Shown piece by piece: positions 22,483 through 33,654 of a stretch of DNA of 64,000 nt. Within the stretch, counting starts at the first letter, position 1, and every line of letters begins with the position of its first letter. The translations under genes and the position numbers were made by a program. The notes beneath the pieces were generated by a model. That model was not told where the DNA came from, searched no databases, and worked only from the letters and a program-made list of their open reading frames with translations. Origin of the DNA: Monocercomonoides exilis (taxonomy: Eukaryota; Preaxostyla; Oxymonadida; Polymastigidae). Where the stretch lies: the NCBI GenBank assembly GCA_001643675.2, contig LSRY02000058.1:417501-481500 (forward strand). Reading direction: 5' to 3'.

Positions 22483-25400
22483 CTATCCAGCATCAAGCAA
22501 TCCCATTTCAATTACATTCTGTGCAAATTCTGATTTTTCTTCTCTTTTCCTATTTTTCTTTTTCTTTTTCTTCCTTCTTTTTTGCTTAACCATTTCTCCA
22601 TTTGAATTTTCTTTTTGATCACGGCATCCATCAATATCCATCAGTTTCACTTCCCCTTCAAACCCTTCACATTCTTTCATCAATTCTTCTCCTTCAATTT
22701 CTTTTATCTTCCCTCTTGCTTCTATCACTTCTCCGATTTCCATTATTGCTCTTTCCTCCTCTTCCCCATCTTCATTTTTCAAATCTTCCTTCAATACTTT
22801 AATCTTTTCTTCCAATAACTTGTCTGCACTCTTCTCCTCTGAATTGTCTCCATAGATTGAAAAATGGCTATTTGGTGCAGAAGATAATCCAATATAATAT
22901 TCTATTGGCCTTTCATTTCTTCCATTATCAACAGTATCACTGCTCAATTCCTCCAATTTATTGAATCTCTCAAGTCCAACTATCGTCTCTTCCATCACAT
23001 CTCCACTTTTATCAATCTCTTCTGTTTGTTTTGGTTTCTTTCCCTTTTTTCGTTTCAGTTTTTTCGCTTTTCTACCCATTTCCTGTACCCAATTTTCATT
23101 TCCACTAACGTCAGTCTTTATGCATTTATTCTCTTCACAGACTTGAAACGATGCTACTGTCTGCATTTCCACACAGTTCACTGGTACCATCCTCATCACT
23201 TCCTCACAATCAAATGTATTTTCAGCAATTACTTTGTTCTCGCACAGCTGAAACTCCTTAACCTTCTCTGTAATTGCATCCATCTCATTTCTTGATTCTT
23301 CCATCAACAATGTTCTCAGTTCCTCTTCTTCAACTCTTTGAACAAAATCTTCTTTTCTGCATTCAGTAATTTTAACATTCTTTATAATATCAATATCTCT
23401 ATCTTCAATCTCCCTTCCATTTCTATTATGCTTCTTCTGCTTAAGCCCAACAATTAAAATAATTACAAATAACAGAATCGCAACAGCAATCACGCAACAA
23501 ATGAAGGCAATTAAACTCCATTCAATTTTGTTGACTTTCTCAGATATTTTTTCATCTTCCTTTCGTTTTGGCTCGCTTCTGTTCTTCAGAATAAACGACT
23601 GTGTTGATAATGGAGCATCAGCATTCCCAAACAGAATGCACACTCTCACTTCTGCTTCCTCTCCTGCCTCACTTATTGTCTCCTTTTGTACCCTCCCCTT
23701 TGCTTCTGTCTCCGAAGCAAATCCACTTTCATCAAACACAAACTTTTCAATCTGCTTTTCTTCTCCTATCTGTTTCATAGCCATAAATGACAGGTTGCAC
23801 GGGAGAAGGAGCTTCCCTTTGAACGCAATCTCCACTTCTTCTTCCACTTCCTTTGCTTCAACACTCTCCAATTCTGGAATGAAGAATGAAGACGCCCTCT
23901 CAGAAATAATCCCTTCAAATAGACATTTATCATTCAATATCCACATCGATGAGTTATCTTTCACTCCATCTCCTCCTTTCAAACTAGAAATCATCAGTGA
24001 AGCAGAAACAGAGCAGATTATGTTTCTACAAAGAGAAGGATATTTTGCAATTAAAGGATTATTGTTCTCAAATCTTCCATCTTTGATATTCATTGTACCT
24101 CCATTCACTGTCATCCCTCCCTTTGAGGAGTTGCAGATTGTTGTATCTTTCATCATCACAGAACTCTTCGAGAAGTCAACAACTGACCCATTCCATTTGC
24201 ACACCTCATCAGAAATCTCATTCTCTTCTGCTCCTGAAACAAGATTTCCTTCAAACACACACGATTCCATCAATATCTTCTCTGCAGATGTAATTGACAC
24301 TTGGCTCCCCTTTGATGACTCTGATGAGCACTCATGAAAAGAGCAGTTGCACATCTCAAATCCACTCATCGGATGACTTGTGCAAACAATGCAAGACCCA
24401 TCACTCGATCGGCTGATGTTTGTGAATGATGATAATGTCAAAGATAAAACGAGTGAAGAATGGCCATAATCAAATATCAGACTCTCTTCTTCCAACCAAA
24501 TACTTGTGGCTGCAAGCTTCGAAATGCTCACTTTCTCACTCTTTCCACATTCAATCAATGAACTCTTGCATTCTACATCATCCACTCCCACATCTTCAAA
24601 TGTTGCTTTTTTTGAGTGCAATATCTGAAACACAGGCTTCGAGAATTTCAAGTGGCCAACACTGCACTTTTCTGCCTCAAACAACCCTTCTTCAACAACA
24701 ATCAGAGAAAAGTCAAAAAGGGTCTGTGAATTCTCCATTGATCTGCTCTCCGATTGAAATGAAACAGATTCCAGAATGAGAGATCCATTCAGCTGATGTA
24801 TCAAGCACGAGCAGACAATATTTTCCATTTCATCGAAAACAAATGACACCTTCTCAAGTCGAACAGACTCTAAAGTTGTCACAGCTCCTTCATCAGCTAA
24901 ATTAATTTCATTCACTTTTATCTCTGCATTTCTGTTCGCTTCCATCGATTTAATGGTCACCTTCTGAGCTGAGCACGAACCAGTTAATGTTGTTTCATTC
25001 CAAATTAACAGCTGCGAATAATCTGAAGGAATGATGTGGCCCACCCCAACATTTAGCGAAGAGCACGGGCTTGTCATTTCCCCACAGTTCTTGTTGTCAC
25101 TACTGTTCCCTGCAATCGAAGACACAAATATAAATTCGCTCCTAAAAACAAGCATTTTTTGCAAAAGATCCTCCTCGTCTCCATAATTGTCTGCTGTGCA
25201 CCCCCATATTGCAAGCTCCTTCACAAATGGCTCCCCAAAATCAATCAGGAATTGTTGCTCTGAAATTTGGGTTTCAAGATTGGTGCATTTCACAAAAACG
25301 TCTCTTCCCTTAAGTGCAACATTCCATTTGAATGTGATGTTCGATAGCACAAATGGTAGTGCTTTCTGTGCTGTGCTCAGTGACTTCAAAAACATACCCC

Positions 25401-28400
25401 CTCCTCTTCCAACATTTGTACTAAAACAGCCTGCAATTTTCGTGCAATTCATTTCCAACCGTCCGCCTTTGTTTAGCAGGAAAAATATACTCCCTCCTTC
25501 GTTCGAGCTTGTCGATCCGCAACCATCAATGATAGAATTTTCCATTTTCAATCTCATTTCATTCTGCACATTGCAGCAAAGCAACGAAGGGGTATTTGCC
25601 ACATTGTGCTTCACATTCATGAATCTGCATTGCTCAAACAAAAAGTTCCATGCCTCTCCCATATCGTCATCCTCTCTTCCGGAAATCACACTTTCACTCA
25701 TCGCAATTGCACTTTTCCCGCTCAATGAAATATCTTCAAATGTCACATTGTTCATGGTTGTCACACAATCAGCTGATATGCTCATTATCTCATGCATCGT
25801 TGAGAATCCAGCTATTTCTGTCTTTTCAATAGAAACAATTCCTTTCGAAGCACTGATCAGAACAAATGACACCTCATCTTTCACATTTTCATTTGTGTAA
25901 ATTGAGCATCCGATAACACTCGTTTTGACTGCATCTGAACCTGTCTGGATAAGGATGTTTGCTCCATTCTCAAAGTCACTGGGAATCAGAATCCCCAATT
26001 CACTGAACTGAACAGCCCCTTTGCATTCAACAACAACATCTCCATCCCCTTCAAGTGCTTGAGCAAATCTGATTTTGTCTGATTCCATATTTGTTCCTTC
26101 CAATTTCAGCCCATTCATCTCTGTCACACTCCTCGCATTGCAAACCCCGTGAAACATCATCGACTCAAGTGTTATATTGCTCCCTCGATTCAGCCCATAA
26201 TCAACAGATTCACACGGAAACTCATATAGTCCACATACAACAACATCATTTCCTTCTTCTGCTACATGCACACTCGAACCAATCGATTTCCAGAAATAGA
26301 CCAGTGGGATTGCACATTCCCTGTTTTCTCCATCATATCCCCTCATCGAGTCTTCGGTCAATGCCTCCAGTCTATCTTTCACAAATGGCAGTGTTTCGTT
26401 CTTGATGCTCTTAATAAGCGATGGAGATGAAATAAACAAATCCTTCCCAAACTTCGCATTGTTTGGTTTATCAGATGAAAAAACAGGTGAGGATATCACA
26501 AACGCTTCCTCTTTCTCTTTCAACAACTGCAGCATGATTCCTCCTCCATATCCAACACTTTCCTTTTCATATGGTGCTGCGCAACCATAAAACTCACACT
26601 TGCTCATCAACAGGTTCGTATTTGCAGACGCTTCATAAAAGAATGCCCCTCCTCCAATCTCATTTTCTTCTCCAACAACAGCACATCCTTCAAATGTGCA
26701 GTTATTTATTTCAACTTTGTAATCTCTTCCATCATTATCATTCTCGTTCGAAAAGCCTACGCACCCTCCACTTCCCTTCGAACGAGTGATCGATGAAAAT
26801 GTGCACTCAGACATCTCTTCAATAATCCCCCCGTGACACTCAACAACGCTCCCATCACCAAATGAGATTTCTCCAAAATGGCTGTTCGTCATATTCATAG
26901 AAGGCACGCTCTCTCCATTCCCTTCAACAACAATGAAAAACGATGAATCTCCTTTTTTGATATTTTTTGATCCAAACTCATTCACCTCCACGATCCCTCC
27001 AACAGCCTTCACAAACACTGTCGAAATAGTCTCAGCGCCTCCTTCCATCCCACATCCATTCAGTGTGAGCTTCCCTGAACAGCACTCAAACACACTTTCG
27101 TGAAAGGTCAGCGATTTCTTCAAAGAAAATACAATACCACTCACAGACACACTGACTGAGTTTTCAATCAATCCACTTTGTGTTCCCTCTTTCTGATCAG
27201 AAACATCACATTTCATCTCATTCTTATTTGTTTTGATGATCCATTCATAAGTTGGAAAATTAAATTCTTCCTCAAATGCAAACGATTCGAGAATGGTTAT
27301 ATCTTTTTTCTTCTCTTCAAAATGGTTTGACACAGCCTTCGCAATGGTAGAGCACGGAAACAATTCATACCCACACATCGAAAAGTCGTGACTTGATGAT
27401 CCCCCAACAAAGGCAGACCCTGAAAAGTTATCCCACAGATACACCACCAACGGGATGGCAAATGTCTCATTCAATGTTGATCTCTCAAACCCATTCAGTC
27501 TTGTCAAGTCACTCATATCAACTTCAAATCCAATCGACCTTCTGCTAATCACACTTGAAAGCTCATTCGCATTGATGAAGATTTCTTTCCCCTCTCTGGC
27601 ATCACATCCAGCAAATGACGCTTTCTTCAAAATGAATGAACTCGCGCCATCTTCCAAATGAAGATAAATCCCTCCTCCATATCCGTGCTCTCCATCTGTG
27701 TTTTGTGTTGCCTTGCAACTCGTAAATTGCAACAAACCACTTTCATCATTTGAAAATATTGTTCTTGCTGAGTCAGTATTAGTCATGTTCCCTAAAGTGA
27801 ATGTTGATCCTTCCTTCATCTCAGCCCACAACCCTCCTCCATTTCCTCCTTTGCTCCGGCATCCAGATATCATTCCTCCAACTATTTCCAGAGAACAATC
27901 TCTCCCAAGTGTGCATTCAACTGCTCCTCCATTTCCTTCAATTCTTCTGAAACCACCCATCGTATTGTTTGTGAGCTTTAGCATCTTTACTGAATTTGTT
28001 GAAATCACTCGAATTGATTCGGATGGCAAATCTGTTTGTGAATATGCTTTCGCTGAAAGTGTTGAATCTTTAATCGTTAAAGATGCTCCATTCTCCGCTT
28101 CAAACAAAATGCTATTTGTTGCAGTGCTAATATCCTCAACATTCATGAAGGTGAATGTACCAGCAGCATTGCTTCCATCAAGAAAAATCAATGGGCAATT
28201 TCCAATAAATAGAGACAATACATTCAACGATGAAACAGAAACCTTCCCTGTTGTTGCTGATAAAAACACATAAGATAACGCTGACTGGGAATTTTGAAAA
28301 GCCAGTGAGCAATCTTTAAGCGAAAATAATTGTGAGGAAGAATAGAAGAACGCTTTGTGATTTTGGAGAGCAGAAGGAACAGAGAAAACAAGTGATTTCA

Positions 28401-31380
28401 AAACAGTATTTCCACTTATTGTTATCAAACTTCCTTCACTTCCATCGGAATTGTCAATCACAAGCCATCCACTGTTTGTATCTTTGCCTCTGATCGTGTG
28501 CTTGAAGGAGTCAAATGAAAGCTCATATTGAATTTCAATCATCCCATCAACGACAATCTTCTTTTCCTTTTCTTGCCTAGTCAAAGAATGTCTCAGAGTT
28601 AAACATGGGACTTCAGAAAATCCACAATAAAAATAATCAAATGCATCAACATTACTCGCAATAATCTCTTCTGGTAAAGGAATCAAATAAACACATAGAG
28701 GAATTGGGAATGACGTATTCCCATTATCATATCCCTGTATCTTGCTCTTTGTATCAAATGAAGCTGTCAATGAAGTTATTTTCCCACTTTTTGCTGTCGA
28801 TTTCAGATCAATTGAATCAACAAAAATATCGCTTCCCCATTTGGCCCTATTCCCTTCAAATGCTGATGAAATCAGAAACTCTGTACTTGTATCTTTCACT
28901 TTCAGCCCAATCCCTCCCCCTCTGCCTTGAGTGATTGAGGCATTACAGTTTCTAATATAACCTCCATTCATTGTCAATGAACTGCCGCTTCCTATTCCAA
29001 ACATCATGCTCCCTCCAAAATTGGAGAGTTCACTTCCGCAACCATCAAATGTGCACCCTTTAAGGGTTATTGAATGTGACCCCTCGCTCGCATTCATCAG
29101 CGATGGTCCTGCTGTTGTCCTCACTATGTTGGTGAATACGCTGTTATTAAATAGCAATGAAACAGTCGTTTCCTGAGGCAGCGAAATCAAACTTGTGATG
29201 CTGAATGTTTGTCCCCATCTCACGTCTTTCATTTTCAACTCTCCCCCATCCACCTTCACAAGCGAATTCTGAATGCTTCTCTTCTTTGAATGTGTAGCAT
29301 CCATTGATATATTCAATCTCTTCAAATTCATCAATCCACTTCCTCTCACTTCAAACAGTTTGCTTCTTCTGTTGTTTTCAATTGAGGTGTTGTGAACCAC
29401 TGAAAGATTGTTCGCAGCTAATTCTCCCCTTCCAACACAAAACAGTTTCAATCCATTTGCCTCAAATTTTGTTCTGATGGTAGAACCAGATGAAGAGACG
29501 CCATTTACAGTTATCGTTTTCTCGCCAACGTCAACTCCTTTTTCTTCTACAACCGTTCCTGTAAGCACCCTGATTTCTTCAACAAACCCCACAATCATTT
29601 GGGATATGCAATGACTGATTGTGAGGCATGGATATGTTTTATCAAATCCACAAAAATATGAGTCTTTTGCTCTCTCAACATTTTGCGAATTGGACACATA
29701 CCTTTCTCGTCCTCCAGTTCTCAGCCAACTACTTTTATCCTTGATAGTCTTATAACTTATTGAAACTTTGTTTGTTGTTGTTCTGGTTGAAAGGCATGTT
29801 GCATCAATTTGATTTTGAGTTGCATCATGTATCACAATATCGTGTCCTCCTAATTGAGCAGTGTTATTATGAAAAAAACAATAATAAAAAATAGTCACTT
29901 CTGGAAGGAATCTCCTTATCATCACTCCTCCAGCGCCACCTTGTGAATAACAGTTTACGAAACAGCAAGAATGACAACACATTTTGGGTTCAGCGTCAAG
30001 GACATCGCATCCCCCTCCTGCTGAGCTTGTTTCATCATTTCCGCTACAGTTTCGAAAAAAACATCCCATGATACCAATTTCTTGTTTTGAAAAGGTGCAA
30101 TACAAAATACTTATTCCGCCTGCATCATTTCCAGACCAACCATCTTCAAAAAGGCAATTAGATGATATCACTTGTGTGCTTATATAATTGCAACTAACAC
30201 CCCCGCCTCCTCCATCATCTTGGAGTGCTGCAGACGTGCATTTTTCGAATTGGCTATTGTTAACAGCAACCTCGGATATATTGAATCCAAAAATTCCGCC
30301 TCCTTTTGTTTTTGTTGCTTTACAATTGGAAAACGAAGAATTGAGTACTGTGAGCGTTGCTTCCTGATTGTCATGAACATAAAGTGCCCCTCCACACTCA
30401 GCAGTGCAACCAACCCATTCGCATAAATTAAAATATTGACTTCTTGTTGTCGAAAGTTGATATCTTCTAGTTAATGAGTTGTCAACCCTTGTATTCATCA
30501 AAAACGACGAATTAGACGATAAAAGTGAAGTAAAAGGTGATGTGGAAATTGCTGCTGTAAGCACGGTTCCACAAATTATCCCTCCTTCAAGAACATTCGT
30601 TGTGCACGATGTAACACAATTGTCGAATGTGCTCCTCAATGCACAAAGTCCTGGCTTTTCGTCTTCTAATGCATTTTCTTGGGTAATGTTATTAAATAAG
30701 CAGCAATCCAATTTTTCTGATGAGCAAGCTCCACAATGAAGAACACTTCCGCCTCCACAAAAAATTAAATTTGTTAGAATCGATTGTGAAATGCAAATTG
30801 ATGCTGAAATTGACGTCTCTGACAAACTTCTACATACACTTTGAGTTGATGATAATTGCGAAGCGTTGTAGAGGTTCAGCGACCCAAAGCATAAAAATGG
30901 CGAATGGTCTCTTTCTTTCAAATCAGAAATCAAAACATTATGCAAAAAGCACCATGAATCCGCATTTATGGATAATAAATGTTTTCTTTCGTTGCCTTTA
31001 AATATTATAGAAGAATAGTATATAGATGAATTTGATTCAACAATGCGAGAATTTATTGTTGAGTGTATTTTTCTAAATACGTTTGGGTTTCGATAAATCC
31101 CGTAAATATTCCATAAATCACAAAAAAATATGTTATGTATATCTTTTTTGTCCTCAAAATCTCCATGAAATTGTTGGTCTTTCGACTCTCTGCCAAGTTC
31201 GAAATGGATTAATTGTGGCTTTTTTTGCAGATCAAACTCCAGCAAATCCACCCGAAAAGTTGAACATATATTTGCACTAATAACGTATATTAAAATAAGG
31301 CTTGTTCTAAAATTGAACAGTGTCTTCTTTTTCCACAAAATACTCATCTTATTTTTGAAGATCATATATCCCATAAACAT
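22483..31380 (-). CDS. Giant type I membrane surface protein with tandem beta-helix-like modules
   Basis: A single uninterrupted frame encodes 2,965 residues without an intron. The start is at 31380 or at the in-frame ATG at 31347, which places a signal peptide (FRTSLILIYVISANICS) at the front. The ectodomain is full of short Asn/Cys/Gly turns typical of right-handed beta-helix (Pmp/pectin-lyase-like) repeats, such as GGALYVHDN, GGGIFGFN and SSFSNCKATKTKGGG. A Cys-containing landmark of the form CGx(5-6)PC recurs about five times, near residues 573, 915, 1332, 1713 and 2097, marking tandem modules of roughly 340-420 residues. One hydrophobic segment near 2620-2643 (FICCVIAVAILLFVIILIVG) is followed by a basic, Lys/Glu-rich tail of about 320 residues. 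I infer a cell-surface adhesin or receptor role. Two related genes sit at the window edges. Confidence 0.8.
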   Translation of the reverse strand: MFMGYMIFKNKMSILWKKKTLFNFRTSLILIYVISANICSTFRVDLLEFDLQKKPQLIHFELGRESKDQQFHGDFEDKKDIHNIFFCDLWNIYGIYRNPNVFRKIHSTINSRIVESNSSIYYSSIIFKGNERKHLLSINADSWCFLHNVLISDLKERDHSPFLCFGSLNLYNASQLSSTQSVCRSLSETSISASICISQSILTNLIFCGGGSVLHCGACSSEKLDCCLFNNITQENALEDEKPGLCALRSTFDNCVTSCTTNVLEGGIICGTVLTAAISTSPFTSLLSSNSSFLMNTRVDNSLTRRYQLSTTRSQYFNLCEWVGCTAECGGALYVHDNQEATLTVLNSSFSNCKATKTKGGGIFGFNISEVAVNNSQFEKCTSAALQDDGGGGGVSCNYISTQVISSNCLFEDGWSGNDAGGISILYCTFSKQEIGIMGCFFRNCSGNDETSSAGGGCDVLDAEPKMCCHSCCFVNCYSQGGAGGVMIRRFLPEVTIFYYCFFHNNTAQLGGHDIVIHDATQNQIDATCLSTRTTTNKVSISYKTIKDKSSWLRTGGRERYVSNSQNVERAKDSYFCGFDKTYPCLTISHCISQMIVGFVEEIRVLTGTVVEEKGVDVGEKTITVNGVSSSGSTIRTKFEANGLKLFCVGRGELAANNLSVVHNTSIENNRRSKLFEVRGSGLMNLKRLNISMDATHSKKRSIQNSLVKVDGGELKMKDVRWGQTFSITSLISLPQETTVSLLFNNSVFTNIVRTTAGPSLMNASEGSHSITLKGCTFDGCGSELSNFGGSMMFGIGSGSSLTMNGGYIRNCNASITQGRGGGIGLKVKDTSTEFLISSAFEGNRAKWGSDIFVDSIDLKSTAKSGKITSLTASFDTKSKIQGYDNGNTSFPIPLCVYLIPLPEEIIASNVDAFDYFYCGFSEVPCLTLRHSLTRQEKEKKIVVDGMIEIQYELSFDSFKHTIRGKDTNSGWLVIDNSDGSEGSLITISGNTVLKSLVFSVPSALQNHKAFFYSSSQLFSLKDCSLAFQNSQSALSYVFLSATTGKVSVSSLNVLSLFIGNCPLIFLDGSNAAGTFTFMNVEDISTATNSILFEAENGASLTIKDSTLSAKAYSQTDLPSESIRVISTNSVKMLKLTNNTMGGFRRIEGNGGAVECTLGRDCSLEIVGGMISGCRSKGGNGGGLWAEMKEGSTFTLGNMTNTDSARTIFSNDESGLLQFTSCKATQNTDGEHGYGGGIYLHLEDGASSFILKKASFAGCDAREGKEIFINANELSSVISRRSIGFEVDMSDLTRLNGFERSTLNETFAIPLVVYLWDNFSGSAFVGGSSSHDFSMCGYELFPCSTIAKAVSNHFEEKKKDITILESFAFEEEFNFPTYEWIIKTNKNEMKCDVSDQKEGTQSGLIENSVSVSVSGIVFSLKKSLTFHESVFECCSGKLTLNGCGMEGGAETISTVFVKAVGGIVEVNEFGSKNIKKGDSSFFIVVEGNGESVPSMNMTNSHFGEISFGDGSVVECHGGIIEEMSECTFSSITRSKGSGGCVGFSNENDNDGRDYKVEINNCTFEGCAVVGEENEIGGGAFFYEASANTNLLMSKCEFYGCAAPYEKESVGYGGGIMLQLLKEKEEAFVISSPVFSSDKPNNAKFGKDLFISSPSLIKSIKNETLPFVKDRLEALTEDSMRGYDGENRECAIPLVYFWKSIGSSVHVAEEGNDVVVCGLYEFPCESVDYGLNRGSNITLESMMFHGVCNARSVTEMNGLKLEGTNMESDKIRFAQALEGDGDVVVECKGAVQFSELGILIPSDFENGANILIQTGSDAVKTSVIGCSIYTNENVKDEVSFVLISASKGIVSIEKTEIAGFSTMHEIMSISADCVTTMNNVTFEDISLSGKSAIAMSESVISGREDDDMGEAWNFLFEQCRFMNVKHNVANTPSLLCCNVQNEMRLKMENSIIDGCGSTSSNEGGSIFFLLNKGGRLEMNCTKIAGCFSTNVGRGGGMFLKSLSTAQKALPFVLSNITFKWNVALKGRDVFVKCTNLETQISEQQFLIDFGEPFVKELAIWGCTADNYGDEEDLLQKMLVFRSEFIFVSSIAGNSSDNKNCGEMTSPCSSLNVGVGHIIPSDYSQLLIWNETTLTGSCSAQKVTIKSMEANRNAEIKVNEINLADEGAVTTLESVRLEKVSFVFDEMENIVCSCLIHQLNGSLILESVSFQSESRSMENSQTLFDFSLIVVEEGLFEAEKCSVGHLKFSKPVFQILHSKKATFEDVGVDDVECKSSLIECGKSEKVSISKLAATSIWLEEESLIFDYGHSSLVLSLTLSSFTNISRSSDGSCIVCTSHPMSGFEMCNCSFHECSSESSKGSQVSITSAEKILMESCVFEGNLVSGAEENEISDEVCKWNGSVVDFSKSSVMMKDTTICNSSKGGMTVNGGTMNIKDGRFENNNPLIAKYPSLCRNIICSVSASLMISSLKGGDGVKDNSSMWILNDKCLFEGIISERASSFFIPELESVEAKEVEEEVEIAFKGKLLLPCNLSFMAMKQIGEEKQIEKFVFDESGFASETEAKGRVQKETISEAGEEAEVRVCILFGNADAPLSTQSFILKNRSEPKRKEDEKISEKVNKIEWSLIAFICCVIAVAILLFVIILIVGLKQKKHNRNGREIEDRDIDIIKNVKITECRKEDFVQRVEEEELRTLLMEESRNEMDAITEKVKEFQLCENKVIAENTFDCEEVMRMVPVNCVEMQTVASFQVCEENKCIKTDVSGNENWVQEMGRKAKKLKRKKGKKPKQTEEIDKSGDVMEETIVGLERFNKLEELSSDTVDNGRNERPIEYYIGLSSAPNSHFSIYGDNSEEKSADKLLEEKIKVLKEDLKNEDGEEEERAIMEIGEVIEARGKIKEIEGEELMKECEGFEGEVKLMDIDGCRDQKENSNGEMVKQKRRKKKKKKNRKREEKSEFAQNVIEMGLLDAG

Positions 31381-33339
31381 ATATCAATTTTTGTGCGTGA
31401 ACAAATTAATAAATAACTTTTTGATATTGAAATTACAGAATTCGAAAAAAAATGAACCTCAAAAAAGAATATTAAAAAATTGATTTTTATTTAAATGATA
31501 ATTTCCGCCTTTTCAAGTTATTGTTGATATTGTTGAAATGTTGGTGGATATTTTTCTTTCATTTAATATTTTTTCACGAAACGTATAATAACAATGATAT
31601 ATTTTATGTAAATTTTCAACACGAATTCATGAAACATTTTTGTCAAATATTTTGATAACAAATTGAGTAATTATTTTCCAAATCATGACTTTTTTTCAAG
31701 GAAAAGAATATCTGAGAAAAAAAAAATAAATTTTTTTATTATTATATTCTTTTTATTTTTTATTTTATTCTTTTTTTTTTGTTTGTTTGTTTGTCAAGGG
31801 TTCTTTTTCATCATTCAACTCCATTTTTCAAACCGAAATTTGTGTTGGAAAGAATTTGACTTCAAATAGAATCGGCCATTTCATCTTTTTGGACAGTTTG
31901 TTTCTTTGAAATTGTTCTTAACATTTTCGTTATTAAAAATGAATTTGTTTAAGGTAGTCGAAATTTCACTATCACTTTAAATAATACCTTTAATTTTTGT
32001 GTTTGTTTTCTTGTTATATCTGGAAATCTTTCAAATCGAATTTTTGATTAGTTAAATTTGATCGTAAAAAATGATTCACCAATGTGGAGAATTCATAGTG
32101 ATTGATGATTTAGAGAGGATTGATCAAAAAGAAAAGAAAGAAAAAAGAAAGAAATTGAAATTGAAAAAAAATTGATTAAACAAAAAGGATTTTTTTTTCG
32201 AAAACCTGAAAATGTTTAATAATTGTGATGGAATTTTCTAATTATTTTTTGAACACTTTGAGTTATAATTCCATTTCATTATTTCATTATGCAAATAACA
32301 TCGGATAAAAATTGCTTGTTAAATCAAATAAACTTTTCGGAGAAATCAGATGTGATTATCGCCTTAAGCGTTCAAATGATGATTAGAAATATTAAAACTC
32401 AAATATTTACTCTGCAACTTTTAAAAAAAAGAGTTCCCAAATGAAAAGACAACTTTTTTTTAATTCAATTTATTAATAATTTTTGTTTCAACTTTATCAT
32501 AAATTCGTTATCACCCGTATAATGAAAAAGGAATTGTTTTGCTTTTTGTAATCCAATGAAGTTTGATAAATACAGTTTTAATAGAATATTATCACAAATA
32601 TTATTGCACTTCTTTTTGAGACTATATCCGATAATGACAAAAAGCGATTTTGCTTGACATAGAAAAAATATAAAATTTTTATGTTAATTAAATAAATAAT
32701 GGGTCAATTATTCCATTTGGTGCAGAATTTTTTCTTTAATGAAAAATTTCAATGACTTGTTCCAAACTTTTTCTGCATCGTTTGATTATTATTTTTTGCA
32801 TTGTCGTGCAATCTGAAATAAAAATATAAAAAAATCGAAAAAAAAAATCTTTGAAAGAACAGTGAGGAACAAAATTCATAAGACAAAAAATTATGTCCCA
32901 TTTTTATTAATTCTTTTCAAAAGCACTTTTTTTCTTTCGAAAACAGTTTTTGTCATTAACAAACAATATTTTGACTAATTCACGCATTATTTGAAAATTC
33001 GAAAAATTGGAAATTTTTGAACTTAAAATCCATTTTTTTATTGGAAATGAATCCATTAAAATACTAAGTGTGATTAAATATATTTAGACATGTGATAATA
33101 AGCAACAGAAAATGAATAGAAAATGTGAAAAAAATGTTCGTACAGGGAAAATTTTGACAATAAACGAATATGATTATATTCGATGTGATGACATCGTGTT
33201 TTGACTGGACGGAATTCGCTCTTTTTCTTGAATTAAAAGAACTCAAAAAACACATTTTTTGTTTGATCAAACAATTCTTTCGTTATGAATTTGAGTTAGT
33301 ATTTGAGTTTATTCTGGTATAAAAATATTCTTTTTTGCA

Positions 33340-33395
<56 letters not shown>

Positions 33396-33654
33396 TTTTG
33401 ATGAAATTAATGTTTCATGTTTCTTCTTTCTTTAAAAATATTAATGTTCAAATATAAGGATTAAACTTCTTCATCGTTCAGAATTATTCACAAAGTTTTG
33501 AAAACTTAATTCAAACAACATTTTCAATTTTCACAAACTTTTCTGCAGTCTGCATCTTGATCAATGATATAAACTGCTTAAATATATTAATAAATTTTTA
33601 TTATTTTGATCAAGATATTCCATTTTTTGTTTCAAAAGAAGAGTTTTTTTGCAA
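31381..33654. other. Long gene-free spacer with a long A tract
   Basis: This is about 2.3 kb of very AT-rich DNA between the divergent surface-protein and calreticulin genes, with A runs and an uninterrupted tract of about 52 A bases at 33341-33392. No convincing coding frame or RNA gene was seen. Both promoters must lie in it. Confidence 0.6.
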
